From the NCBI RefSeq assembly GCF_049472655.1, contig NZ_JAQNCS010000012.1, positions 1-64,000 of the forward strand: a stretch of DNA of 64,000 nt, written 5' to 3'. Source of the DNA: Deferribacter abyssi (GTDB lineage: Bacteria > Chrysiogenota > Deferribacteres > Deferribacterales > Deferribacteraceae). The position numbers and the translations under genes are program-made. A model generated the notes under the pieces. It saw only the letters and a list, made by a program, of their open reading frames with translations. It made no database searches and was not told the DNA's origin. This document shows positions 8,009-17,442 of the stretch, piece after piece (position 1 is the stretch's first letter; the number at the start of each line of letters is the position of its first letter).

Positions 8009-9081
8009 TAAATGAAGACCGACTAAAAAATTTATTAATCGATATGATCAATATTTATAGCCCATCTGGTAAAGAAGGGGAGATTATACATTTTTTAAAG
8101 AATCTTTTCACAAAACATAGCATAGAGTTTGTATATCAGAAGGTTGAAGACTCAAGAGGTAATCTTTTAATTCTTCCTGAAGAAGGGGAAAGCAATCTAG
8201 TATTGGTAGGTCATATAGATACTGTACCTGCTTTTGATTATGAAAATTATGAAGCTGATGTTTATGATGATGAAATTTATGGTCTTGGTTCTGCTGATAT
8301 GAAAAGCGGCTGTGCAGCCATGATAGAAGCTTTTTTAACATATAAAGAAAAACATCAATCAGATTTTCCTTGTTCTCTTGCCCTTGTTGTAGGAGAAGAA
8401 GAATCTGGTGATGGTGCTTTTGAACTTGCTCGTGAATACTCTTTTGATTGGGCAATTATTGGTGAACCCACAAATTTAAACCCATGTTTTGGTCATTATG
8501 GTTATATAGAAATGTCATTATTAACTTATGGGCAAAAACTACACGCTTCTATTTCAAAACCAGACAAAAATGCAGTGAAATTGATGATGGATTGTATTAA
8601 TCTAATAATAAACTATATAGATGAAAAAGGAGACATCCTATACAATATAAGAGACTTCAATAGCTCACAGGCTGGATTCGCAAGTCCTGATAAGTGTGAA
8701 GCATACCTAGATTTACATTTGCCTACAAAGTATCCCCTTGGAATATTAGCTTTTGAAATTGAAGAATTAATCTATAACAAATTTACAGATAACGAGATAA
8801 AATTTTCATTAGAAACTATACACCATGGTTATGAATTGTCTGAAAAAGCATCTTTACCAAAACAATTAAAAAATATTTACAATGAACAAAATATCCATTT
8901 TACCCCTTCACTTTTTAAAAGTGATTCTGATGCCCCAATATTATGGCAATTTGGCATCAAACCTATTATCCTCGGGCCAGGAGATTTATCTAATGCTCAT
9001 ACTGGGGATGAATATGTAAATTTTGCAGATGTTGTTAAAGCATCAAATATTTATTATTCTGTCATGGAGGGAATAAGATAA
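8005..9081 (+). CDS. M20-family metallopeptidase/deacylase (ArgE/DapE/LysK-like)
   Basis: A 358-residue M20 hydrolase of the ArgE/DapE/LysK/CPG2 type, which uses a two-zinc site to remove acyl groups from amino acids or to cleave small peptides. The metal and catalytic motifs are all present: GHIDTVP, GSADMKSG, GEEESGDG, GEPT and the C-terminal NAHTGDE His. The dimerisation (lid) insertion lies at about residues 165-275. It overlaps the GNAT gene by four bases and is followed by a small membrane protein whose frame begins at its stop codon. The length is close to LysK-type N-acetyl-lysine deacetylases, but the substrate is not certain. Confidence 0.85.
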   Translation: MINEDRLKNLLIDMINIYSPSGKEGEIIHFLKNLFTKHSIEFVYQKVEDSRGNLLILPEEGESNLVLVGHIDTVPAFDYENYEADVYDDEIYGLGSADMKSGCAAMIEAFLTYKEKHQSDFPCSLALVVGEEESGDGAFELAREYSFDWAIIGEPTNLNPCFGHYGYIEMSLLTYGQKLHASISKPDKNAVKLMMDCINLIINYIDEKGDILYNIRDFNSSQAGFASPDKCEAYLDLHLPTKYPLGILAFEIEELIYNKFTDNEIKFSLETIHHGYELSEKASLPKQLKNIYNEQNIHFTPSLFKSDSDAPILWQFGIKPIILGPGDLSNAHTGDEYVNFADVVKASNIYYSVMEGIR

Positions 9082-9422
9082 AAACTATTTTTTTTATATT
9101 ACTATTAGTTACAGAACTAATCAATGCTGCTCATTTTCTACGAAGAGGAAATATGCTTTTAACTGCAGTTTTTATCAGTATGATTATATTCTTTTTTATA
9201 AAAAGAAAATTTGCAATGTATACACTTCAAATTTCCTTTGTTTTAGGTACAGTTATATGGGTAATTACTACTTATAAATTAACAATTATCCGTTTGCATT
9301 TTAATGAACCTTATATGAAAATGATAATAATACTTTTAAGTGTAGTACTGGCAAATCTTTTACTATTAGCACTCTCTTTTAATAAAAAAATAAAAAACCA
9401 CTTTTATAATTTGAAAAAATAA
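9078..9422 (+). CDS. Small conserved membrane protein, probably starting at ATA
   Basis: A polytopic membrane protein with about three to four hydrophobic segments, no recognised function. An in-frame ATG at 9153 would give 89 residues, but the open frame extends upstream in a clearly protein-like way: a hydrophobic helix, then TELINAAHFLRRGN. The only codon well placed for initiation is ATA at 9078, seven bases after GGAGG (9066-9070) and overlapping the TAA of the M20 gene. From there the protein would begin (M)KTIFFILLLVTELINAAH, 114 residues. ATA starts are very rare, so ATT 9087 or ATG 9153 remain alternatives. It probably belongs to the GNAT-M20 operon. Confidence 0.55.
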   Translation: MKTIFFILLLVTELINAAHFLRRGNMLLTAVFISMIIFFFIKRKFAMYTLQISFVLGTVIWVITTYKLTIIRLHFNEPYMKMIIILLSVVLANLLLLALSFNKKIKNHFYNLKK

Positions 9423-9598
9423 TAATGAGTTGCAAAAATTGGTAGAAATAAAGCAATCTTTTGTTTATCAAAAAATTATCAAATCAAACATTTACTATTG
9501 AAAAACATGCTTTTATTATGAAACAGTTGTACTGTTTTAGTGAAAACTGGCTCTTTTTCATTTGACTTTTTAAGTCGTTTATTGTTTAAAATAAAAAT

Positions 9599-10768
9599 AT
9601 GAAAACACTTTTCTTGAAAAAAGGTTTTGATCGAAGGGTTCAAGCTGGTTATCTTTGGATATTTTCAAACGAAGTAGAAAATATAAGAGATTTTGTTCCT
9701 GGGGAAGTTGCAAAAATCTATACTCATAACAAAGAGTTTCTTGGGATAGGATATGTAAACCCACATTCGCTCATATGTGCAAGAATATTAAGCAAAAAAG
9801 ATATTAATATAGATATAAACTTCGTAAAAAACAGAATTAGCACTGCACTCTCGTTAAGAAAAATCTTATACGACAAACCTTATTATCGTTTACTATTTAG
9901 TGAAGGTGATTTTCTCCCAGGCGTAATCATAGATAGATACGACAATTTGTTTTCAATTCAATTAAATACATTCTGGGCTGACAAAAATAAAGACCTTATA
10001 ATAACAGCTTTAAAAGAATTATTTTCTGATAATATAAAGATTGTTTTAAAAAATGATAACACCGCTAGACTTCTCGAGACATTACCTCTTACTGTAGAAT
10101 CACTAAATAATAAATTTAATGGTGATATATTTTTTGAGGAAAATAATATTAAAATGTATGTAAATATTTTTAAGGCTCAAAAAACAGGATACTATTTTGA
10201 TCAACGTGAAAACAAAAAATTAATGCAATTAATTGCAAATAATATGTATGTGGTAGATGTTTTTTCTTATATAGGAGGATGGGGGTTAAATGCTTTAAAG
10301 AACCATGCTAAAAAGGTTACATTTGTAGATATCTCAGCTTTTGCCCTTGAATGTGCTGAAGAAAATGTAAAAATGAATAAATTCAAAGCAGAAACAGAAT
10401 TTCTAAAAATTGATGCCATAGATTTTTTAAAAAATCTAGCTCAGAATAAAGAAAAACCGGACATTCTCGTTATTGATCCTCCAGCTTTTGTTAAATCTAA
10501 AAAGAAATTAAGTGAAGCACTAAAAGGATATATTAACTTAAATAAGTGGGCACTAAAATCTGTGAAAAAAAATGGATTTATTTTTACATGTAGTTGTTCA
10601 CAACATGTAGACGAAGAAAAATTTCACTGGATTTTAAATAATGCAGCTAAAACTGCCGGCAAAAAATTCAAAATTCTTTCAAAATTAACACAAGGCTTTG
10701 ACCACCCGGTCAACCCTAAAATGAAAGAGACATTTTATCTCAAAGGCTTTTTTATTCAGGTATTATGA
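9599..10768 (+). CDS. rlmI: RlmI-like 23S rRNA (cytosine-C5) methyltransferase
   Basis: A 389-residue class I SAM methyltransferase of the RlmI (C1962 of 23S rRNA) family. The N-terminal PUA domain is at about residues 1-75 (RRVQAGYLWIFSNEV, PGEVAKIYT). The SAM site VVDVFSYIGGWGLNAL is near residue 217, and the catalytic motif VIDPPAF and the Cys motif FTCSCSQHV follow. The length fits the family. No good ribosome binding site precedes ATG 9599. TTGACT at 9562 and TTTAAA at 9585 (17-base spacer) would start transcription only a base or two before it. The helicase gene overlaps its end by four bases. Confidence 0.88.
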   Translation: MKTLFLKKGFDRRVQAGYLWIFSNEVENIRDFVPGEVAKIYTHNKEFLGIGYVNPHSLICARILSKKDINIDINFVKNRISTALSLRKILYDKPYYRLLFSEGDFLPGVIIDRYDNLFSIQLNTFWADKNKDLIITALKELFSDNIKIVLKNDNTARLLETLPLTVESLNNKFNGDIFFEENNIKMYVNIFKAQKTGYYFDQRENKKLMQLIANNMYVVDVFSYIGGWGLNALKNHAKKVTFVDISAFALECAEENVKMNKFKAETEFLKIDAIDFLKNLAQNKEKPDILVIDPPAFVKSKKKLSEALKGYINLNKWALKSVKKNGFIFTCSCSQHVDEEKFHWILNNAAKTAGKKFKILSKLTQGFDHPVNPKMKETFYLKGFFIQVL

Positions 10769-13542
10769 TAAAATCTCTTGTTAAGTATATAAAAAACGGT
10801 AAATTTGCAAATAACCTTGTTTTTGAAAAAATATTAGAAGAACATAAAGGTTCTTTTGTAGACTTAAAAATTATAGAAAATCAAATTCTAAAAGAAACAC
10901 TAAAAGAGATGGGGATACATCATCTTTATTCTCATCAAGCAGAATCGTATAGCTTAATAAAAGATGGCAAAAATGTTCTTATAACCACTCCAACAGCCTC
11001 AGGAAAAACATTATGTTACAATCTTCCTATATTGGAAGACATTTACCTGAATAAATCGAAAGCTCTTTATCTTTTTCCTATAAAGGCATTGGGTTACGAC
11101 CAAAAAGAAAAACTAGAAAATTTCGCAAACAAAATACCTCTTTTTGATTTTAAAGTAGATGTAATCGATGGAGATACTAATAAAAAAGTAAGAAGAAGAA
11201 TCTTAGCTAATCCACCCGATATTATTATATCAAACATCGATATATTACATTATTCTATATTACCTAAAATCCCAGAATGGGAACCATTCTTAAAAAATTT
11301 AAAATACATAGTAATCGATGAATTGCATACTTACAGAGGTATTTTTGGCTCACATGTAAGAAATATATTTCAAAGATTAAAACGTTTTTTACCCAATATA
11401 CAAATTATTACATCATCGGCAACTATTGGTAATGCAAAAGAGCTTGCAAAAGATCTCTTCGATATCGATTTCGAACATATATATAAAAATGGTGCCCCAT
11501 CTAGCAAAAAACATTTTCTTTTTTTCAATCCTGAAAAAGTTCCTGCTGCAACTCTAGCCTCTTATTTCATGAAAATATTTATAGAGTCAGGAATTAAAAC
11601 TCTTTGCTTTACAAAATCAAGAGTTCAAACAGAAACTATATACCGAAGACTTATTTCTGATGCAAATATTAGCAAAAATTCCATTTCATCGTATCGGGCA
11701 GGATTCTTACCTGAAGAAAGAAGATCTATTGAAAAAAATTTTAGAGATGGAAAACTCAAAGGTGTAATTGCCACAAGTGCATTCGAGCTTGGAATAGATA
11801 TTGGAGGAATTGACGCTACAATAATTTTAGGTTTTCCTGGTTCTCTAATGAGTCTTTGGCAAAGAGCAGGAAGAGGAGGTAGAAACAACAACGAAAGTCT
11901 TATTATATTGATCGCAACCAACGATGCTCTTGACCAATATTTTGTTAAAAATCCCAATAAGCTTTTATCTTCAAAGTTCGAAGATGCCTTAATTGATAAA
12001 GAAAATGAAATTATTCAAAAACAACATGTACAGTGCGCAGCCTATGAAAAACCTATAATTACAAATGAATATTATTATAATCAAAATATTAGAATCATTG
12101 ATAAAATGCTCGAATCAAAAGAACTCTTCCAAGATGATGAAAAAAAAGTTGTTGTTACTTTTAAAAATTACCCCCACAAAGAAGTTGATTTAAGAGCTAG
12201 CGGTAGCACCTATACAATAATGATGAATGATATTATAATAGGCACAAACTCAGCAAAAAAAGCATATACTGAAAATTACATAGGTGCTATTTACATTCAC
12301 AGGGGAGAAACATTTATTGTAAAAAATATCGACCATTCAAAAAAAGAAATTCACGTAAAACCTGCTAATCCAAATTACTATACACGACCTATACTAGAAA
12401 AACAAACAGTAGTTTTAAAAGTTCACAAAGAAAAAAAAATAAGAAATTTTAACTGCAAGTATGTTGATCTCATTGTGACAGAACATTTGACAGGTTATGA
12501 GAAAATTTCAGATAAAACAGGAGAAAAACTAGGAAAAATAGATATTAAAACAGAACCCATACAGTTTGAAACTAAAGGAATTGTAATAGAAATACCTGAA
12601 AACCAACAAAGTACCAATATTATGGGTTCTATTCATGCTATAGAACATGGAATCATAGCAATGATACCAACCGAAATATTATGTGATAGAAATGATATTG
12701 GCGGAATATCTTATCCAGCACATCCACAAACAGGAAATATATCCATCTTTATATATGATGGATATCCTGGCGGTATTGGTATAACTAGGCGTGTCTTCGA
12801 CAATATTGAAAAAATACTTCAAATCACTTTACTAAATATAAAAAACTGCCAATGCGAAACTGGGTGTCCAGCATGTATAATCTCTCCAAAATGCGGTTCA
12901 GGCAATTATCCCCTCGATAAAAATGGAGCATTAACTCTTCTTGGTTTTATTCTAAACAATAAACATTCTATCAGTAAGTTTTCAAATTATCCACATAAAA
13001 AAGATATACTTGTATTCGACATTGAAACAAAATATTCAGCTGATGAAGTAGGTGGATGGAAAAACGCTCACAAGATGGGAGTAGCTATTCTCGTAGCTTA
13101 TTCATTTGAAAAAGATAAATATCTAGTTTTTTACGAAAATGATATGGCGTATTTTGAAAATATTATTAAAAATGCCAAGGCGATTATCGGTTTTAATATC
13201 ATTAATTTTGACTTTAAAGTGTTAAGCGCATATCTAAACATAAATTTAAAACAATCCGTAGTTTTAGATATTTTATATGATATCAAATGTATTACTGGTA
13301 AACGTTTTTCTCTAAACAATATAGCTAAATCCACACTGAATATTCAAAAAAGTGCAGACGGACTGCAGTCATTAAAATGGTATAAAGATGGTAATTTTGA
13401 AAAGATTATAGAGTATTGTAAAAAAGATGTTGAAATAACATATAAAATTTTCAATTTTGGTGTTCAAAACAAAAAAGTGTACTGTGAAAACAAGGGATTA
13501 AGAATAACAATTCCAGTTAATTGGAATTATATATTTACGTAA
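10765..13542 (+). CDS. MrfA-MrfB-like fusion: superfamily 2 helicase with DUF1998 plus RNase H-fold exonuclease
   Basis: A 925-residue fusion protein. Residues about 1-450 are an SF2 helicase: Q-motif-like YSHQAES, Walker A TPTASGKT (75-82), DELH (185-188), SSAT, and motif VI GRAGRGGR. A DUF1998 zinc region follows with four clustered Cys (CQCETGCPAC...C, about 694-711), as in B. subtilis MrfA (YprA) and Hrq1. Residues about 748-905 form a DEDD exonuclease domain (VFDIETK, GFNIINFDF, YCKKD), like B. subtilis MrfB (YprB). In Bacillus these are two adjacent genes that act together in repair of mitomycin C damage. Here they are one chain, so DNA repair unwinding plus nuclease action is inferred. 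It overlaps rlmI by ATGA. Confidence 0.85.
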   Translation: MIKSLVKYIKNGKFANNLVFEKILEEHKGSFVDLKIIENQILKETLKEMGIHHLYSHQAESYSLIKDGKNVLITTPTASGKTLCYNLPILEDIYLNKSKALYLFPIKALGYDQKEKLENFANKIPLFDFKVDVIDGDTNKKVRRRILANPPDIIISNIDILHYSILPKIPEWEPFLKNLKYIVIDELHTYRGIFGSHVRNIFQRLKRFLPNIQIITSSATIGNAKELAKDLFDIDFEHIYKNGAPSSKKHFLFFNPEKVPAATLASYFMKIFIESGIKTLCFTKSRVQTETIYRRLISDANISKNSISSYRAGFLPEERRSIEKNFRDGKLKGVIATSAFELGIDIGGIDATIILGFPGSLMSLWQRAGRGGRNNNESLIILIATNDALDQYFVKNPNKLLSSKFEDALIDKENEIIQKQHVQCAAYEKPIITNEYYYNQNIRIIDKMLESKELFQDDEKKVVVTFKNYPHKEVDLRASGSTYTIMMNDIIIGTNSAKKAYTENYIGAIYIHRGETFIVKNIDHSKKEIHVKPANPNYYTRPILEKQTVVLKVHKEKKIRNFNCKYVDLIVTEHLTGYEKISDKTGEKLGKIDIKTEPIQFETKGIVIEIPENQQSTNIMGSIHAIEHGIIAMIPTEILCDRNDIGGISYPAHPQTGNISIFIYDGYPGGIGITRRVFDNIEKILQITLLNIKNCQCETGCPACIISPKCGSGNYPLDKNGALTLLGFILNNKHSISKFSNYPHKKDILVFDIETKYSADEVGGWKNAHKMGVAILVAYSFEKDKYLVFYENDMAYFENIIKNAKAIIGFNIINFDFKVLSAYLNINLKQSVVLDILYDIKCITGKRFSLNNIAKSTLNIQKSADGLQSLKWYKDGNFEKIIEYCKKDVEITYKIFNFGVQNKKVYCENKGLRITIPVNWNYIFT

Positions 13543-13656
13543 TTTTTAAGGAATTTTTAATAAAAAAACCAAAATTATAAAAATAATCAATTCACTTTAA
13601 TTTGTTACCACTTTGTCAAAAAATACAACAAAAAACAAACGTATGCTACACTTTTG

Positions 13657-13684
13657 AGTTATTACTTCTTAGTTATTACTTCTT
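13657..13684. repeat. Perfect tandem duplication of a 14-mer
   Basis: AGTTATTACTTCTT occurs twice back to back at 13657-13670 and 13671-13684, in the gap between the helicase and the chemoreceptor. It could be a replication-slippage duplication or a pair of binding sites; nothing more can be said. Confidence 0.8.
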
Positions 13685-13831
13685 GTAACTATCTATGAAC
13701 ACAACAAAAACAATACGATCAATTAAAATTTTAAACATTTGTTATAAAAAACATCCATATTATTATCAATCTTCTTGAAATTTATCAAATTTAATATAAT
13801 AAAATATAACGTAAAAATCTGGAGGAATCAA

Positions 13832-15433
13832 ATGAAAGTTAGCTTAAAAATTAAAATAGCAATTGGAGTTTTATTCGTAGGAATTCTTGGTGGTATCATA
13901 GGCTTATTTAATATTTATATTTTAAAAAACAACTATTTTGATAAAAATACTGCTATTTATATAAATGTCATACTAATGTTCATAGGTACCATTTCTGCCA
14001 TTTCAGTTATTATTTTTATTCTCAAGTACCTCTTCAAATACATCGATATTCTAAAAAAATACACTGAAGAGATTAAAAATGGTAATCTTAATTTCAAAAA
14101 ATTAGACATTACTACAAAAAATGATGAACTTTCTGAGTTGGTTTTAGTTTTCACTGATTCAATAGAAAAATTCAGTAACATTATAAAGAATTTTTACAAT
14201 ACATCGGTATCATTAAAATCTGCATCCGAAGATTTAAATGTAACAAGTGAAAATATGGAAATGAATATTGTTAGTATAAATGATGAAATTCAAGGAGTAT
14301 CATCAGCAGCAGAAGAACTAAATTCTACAAGTAAAAACATTCTTGATAACACAATTGAAATTAGAGATACAACTAATCAGGCTGAAGACAAGCTGTTAAA
14401 ATCTGTCAATATGATAGAAGATAACAAAAAACAAATAGAAAATATAGCCTATACATCCAATCAAATTGCTGAAAGAATATCAAATTTCAAGAAACTATCC
14501 GACGAAATAGGAAAAATAATCCTCACCATCAACGATATAGCCGACCAAACAAACTTGCTAGCTTTAAATGCTGCCATTGAAGCTGCAAGAGCTGGAGAAC
14601 ATGGTAGAGGATTTGCTGTTGTTGCTGATGAAGTTAGAAAATTAGCCAACAAAACCACCGATTCAACAAAACTCATAGAAGAATCTATAAAAAACATTCA
14701 AAAAGAAACAAACAACATAATAGATGTCGTAAACAAAGAAGTGGAAGAAGTGGATAAAGGTGTAGAAACTGCTAACACTTCAATATCAGCAATAAGAGAA
14801 GTAAATGAATCATTTACTGAAATAAAAACAAAGCTAGAGGCTATTACGACAGCGATTAATGAAGAATCTTTTGCAATAGAAGATATTTCTAAAAACATTT
14901 CAGATGTAGCCATAAAAATTTCAAATATTAAAGATTTATACACCAAGACAAAACAAGCAAGTAACGACCTTCTTGAAATCTCTGTAGAACTAATGCGAGA
15001 GTTAGGTTATTTTAAAATTGATCATAGTGAAGATTTTATTCAATGGTCAGAAAAAATGGAAACAGGGGTGTCAAAATTTGACAATCAACATAAAAAATTA
15101 GTTGAAATAATTAATAAGTTATATGGTGCCATTAAAGCTGATAGATCTGCTCAAGTTTTAGAAAATATTTTAAACGAACTAGTTGAATACACTGTTTATC
15201 ACTTTAATTCAGAGGAAGAAGCTTTTAAACAATACAATTATCCAGAGTATGAAAATCATCATAAAATACACGAAAATTTAAAAGCAACAGTTGTTGATTT
15301 CATAAATAAATTTAAAAGTGGGGATGAAGCAATCGGCTTTACACTAATGAATTTTTTGAGAAAATGGCTCATACAACATATTATGGGTGAAGATAAAAAA
15401 TATGCTCCATACTTAAAAGGGAAGGTGTTGTAG
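13832..15433 (+). CDS. Methyl-accepting chemotaxis protein with C-terminal bacteriohaemerythrin domain
   Basis: A 533-residue chemoreceptor starting at ATG 13832 after GGAGG. Two transmembrane helices (about 7-30 and 40-64) are joined by only a few periplasmic residues, so there is no outside sensor. A HAMP-like region follows. The signalling hairpin is canonical (DQTNLLALNAAIEAARAGE.GRGFAVVADEVRKLA). The last ~130 residues are a haemerythrin with the di-iron ligands: His in DNQHKKLVE, His and Glu in YHFNSEEE, His in ENHHKIHE, and HIMGED. Desulfovibrio DcrH has this architecture and senses oxygen through the di-iron site. The receptor is therefore expected to read cytoplasmic oxygen or redox state. 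The aminopeptidase gene starts on its last base. Confidence 0.92.
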   Translation: MKVSLKIKIAIGVLFVGILGGIIGLFNIYILKNNYFDKNTAIYINVILMFIGTISAISVIIFILKYLFKYIDILKKYTEEIKNGNLNFKKLDITTKNDELSELVLVFTDSIEKFSNIIKNFYNTSVSLKSASEDLNVTSENMEMNIVSINDEIQGVSSAAEELNSTSKNILDNTIEIRDTTNQAEDKLLKSVNMIEDNKKQIENIAYTSNQIAERISNFKKLSDEIGKIILTINDIADQTNLLALNAAIEAARAGEHGRGFAVVADEVRKLANKTTDSTKLIEESIKNIQKETNNIIDVVNKEVEEVDKGVETANTSISAIREVNESFTEIKTKLEAITTAINEESFAIEDISKNISDVAIKISNIKDLYTKTKQASNDLLEISVELMRELGYFKIDHSEDFIQWSEKMETGVSKFDNQHKKLVEIINKLYGAIKADRSAQVLENILNELVEYTVYHFNSEEEAFKQYNYPEYENHHKIHENLKATVVDFINKFKSGDEAIGFTLMNFLRKWLIQHIMGEDKKYAPYLKGKVL

Positions 15434-16566
15434 TGAATTTAAAAATCCAAGCAAAAAATATTATTGAAAATGCTTTTCAATTAAAAAAAGAAGAACGACT
15501 TTTAATAATTTCTGAATTATTTGACAATACTATAGATCTTAGTAGTAAAGATAAAGTTAGATGGGAAAAATTAACTAAATTCACAAAAGCTCTCTTTCAT
15601 CAATTGAAAATGTTGCATCAAAATACCTATTTATTAGAATACCCTTCTACAAAAGGACATGGAAAAGAACCTGATTTAACAGTTTGGGAATATGTGTTTG
15701 GTGAAGATTTCATTTCCTATTTGAAATCTCACAACTTAACTGAAAAATTGTTAAATAAATGTTTAAGTGTAAACGATAAAGGCTTAATTGGTAATTTTGT
15801 TTTTTCAAATAAGCCAAAATTTGATGTAATCATGGCCATTACAAATTTCTCTACTAGTCATACATTTTTTAGAAAATTATTTACAGAAATTGCTGGCGGT
15901 AGATACGCTAGTATGCCTTTGTTTGATCCTGAAATGTTTAATACTTCTATGAGAACTGACATCAACGAACTTGCTGAGTTTACCTTAAAGTTAGCAACTT
16001 ATATAAGTGATTTCACTGGTTTTCAAATCATAAGCGAAAATGGTACGAATATATACATTTCAAAAAAAGATAGAGAAGTCATTCCTGATTCGGGAAAACT
16101 GAATAAGCCAGGAAGTTTTGGCAACCTTCCTGCTGGAGAAGTTTTTTTCGCACCTGTAGAAGGTAAAAGCAATGGAATAATAATATTGGAATATGCACCC
16201 ACAAAAAAACTTGATTCTCCAATCAAAATTATTATCGAAAATGGAAAAATTAAAGATATTTCAGGAAACGAAACTTATGTAAATGAAATGATTCAAAAAA
16301 TTAATCTCCACCCAAACAATAAATTTGTAGCTGAACTTGGTTTTGGTACAAACAAAACCGCCACAATGCTTGACAACATTTTAGAATCAGAAAAAATCTA
16401 TGGTACAGTTCACATTGCATTTGGCGACAACCATGCTTTTGGTGGAAAAAATCAGGCACCTTTTCATGAAGATTATTTAATACTTTATCCTACAGTTTTT
16501 GGTATCGATAAAACAGGCAACAAAACTTTAATTTTAAAAAATCGAACATTTATACCAAAACTTTAA
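15433..16566 (+). CDS. M29-family aminopeptidase
   Basis: A 377-residue protein resembling M29 (aminopeptidase T-like) metallopeptidases. The metal-site regions are recognisable: GNLPAGEVFFAPVEG (first Glu), FVAELGFGTN (second Glu), and HIAFGDNHAFGGKNQAPFHED with its His and Asp ligands near the C-terminus. The enzyme would release N-terminal amino acids from peptides in the cytoplasm. The start is GTG 15433, sharing its first base with the receptor's TAG stop (TAGTG), with AAGGTG upstream. The coupling to an oxygen-sensing receptor is odd and may be no more than operon convenience. Confidence 0.8.
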   Translation: MNLKIQAKNIIENAFQLKKEERLLIISELFDNTIDLSSKDKVRWEKLTKFTKALFHQLKMLHQNTYLLEYPSTKGHGKEPDLTVWEYVFGEDFISYLKSHNLTEKLLNKCLSVNDKGLIGNFVFSNKPKFDVIMAITNFSTSHTFFRKLFTEIAGGRYASMPLFDPEMFNTSMRTDINELAEFTLKLATYISDFTGFQIISENGTNIYISKKDREVIPDSGKLNKPGSFGNLPAGEVFFAPVEGKSNGIIILEYAPTKKLDSPIKIIIENGKIKDISGNETYVNEMIQKINLHPNNKFVAELGFGTNKTATMLDNILESEKIYGTVHIAFGDNHAFGGKNQAPFHEDYLILYPTVFGIDKTGNKTLILKNRTFIPKL

Positions 16567-16730
16567 AATCACTAAATACATTCATTAAAAGTTTTTCTTT
16601 TTTTTAATTTTAATAACTGAAAAGCACGATACACATTATTTTATATAACCAATTGATATTATTTGAGTAATATGTTACCTTTATATTAAAGTATTTAGAG
16701 CTAAAAAACAACTTCTTCTGGAGGTCATAT

Positions 16731-17324
16731 ATGGGCAAAAAGGTATTTTGGATTACAACCATAGTATTTAGTCTAATATTTATAGGAATTTTAATAAACA
16801 AAAGTATGACAAACAAAAAGATATTCAAACAGAATAATATCTTACTCACCAAAAAATTAAAAATTCATGAATTGAGAGATATAGGTGTCACGTTATTATC
16901 CCCTGGGGAGTTAAAAAAACATGATGTAAAAGTAAAAAAAAGTCAAAAAGATATAATCAAGGACGGAGCAGTCTATGATTATAGTTTTGGTGCATATAAA
17001 ATCAGTATTTCAAAATTTATTTATGGTAAAGCAAATCCAAATATCGAAACTTTACAAAACTGGTTTATTGGTCAATTGCAAAGAGAAAGCAAAAAAAATT
17101 CATTACATTACACAATAAAAGAAGAAAACAATAAGGACTGGAAAATTAGAATTATAAAAGGTGATATGCAATACAAAAATTTAAAATATAAAGTCGGTTT
17201 TATGGCAAAATTAATAACCGGAAAAAAAGTTTTCTACCAATTTATTATCACTTACGTTAAAACAAATAAAAATATACAAACTTTTAGTGAGAAAATATTT
17301 AATTCTATAAAAGTCAACTATTAG
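16731..17324 (+). CDS. Hypothetical membrane-anchored protein
   Basis: A 197-residue protein of unknown function. GGAGG lies six bases before ATG 16731. A single N-terminal hydrophobic segment (about residues 5-23) is a signal anchor or uncleaved signal; there is no lipobox Cys. The remainder is soluble, lysine-rich and of alternating strand/helix character (a strand before LLSPGEL, then YDYSFGAYKISISKF, and a C-terminal FSEKIFNSIKV). The outline recalls PsbP/DUF1795-like small domains, but this is only a resemblance. It stands alone between the aminopeptidase and the convergent DUF294 gene. Confidence 0.7.
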   Translation: MGKKVFWITTIVFSLIFIGILINKSMTNKKIFKQNNILLTKKLKIHELRDIGVTLLSPGELKKHDVKVKKSQKDIIKDGAVYDYSFGAYKISISKFIYGKANPNIETLQNWFIGQLQRESKKNSLHYTIKEENNKDWKIRIIKGDMQYKNLKYKVGFMAKLITGKKVFYQFIITYVKTNKNIQTFSEKIFNSIKVNY

Positions 17325-17442
17325 GTGAATTATATAATGTATAAATTATTACGGGTATAGTAACTCAAAAAATATTAAATACTGTAAATGAAAATAAGCT
17401 ATAATTAAAACAGAATTCTTAAAATATTTAAGATATTAGAAA

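Noticed and set aside
9515..9545. Terminator after the small membrane protein
   Set aside because: AAACAGT/ACTGTTT forms a short stem with a three-base loop and a poor T run; too weak to call.
13657..13684. Start of a repeat array or attachment site
   Set aside because: There are only two copies of the 14-mer, no further copies nearby, and no integrase.
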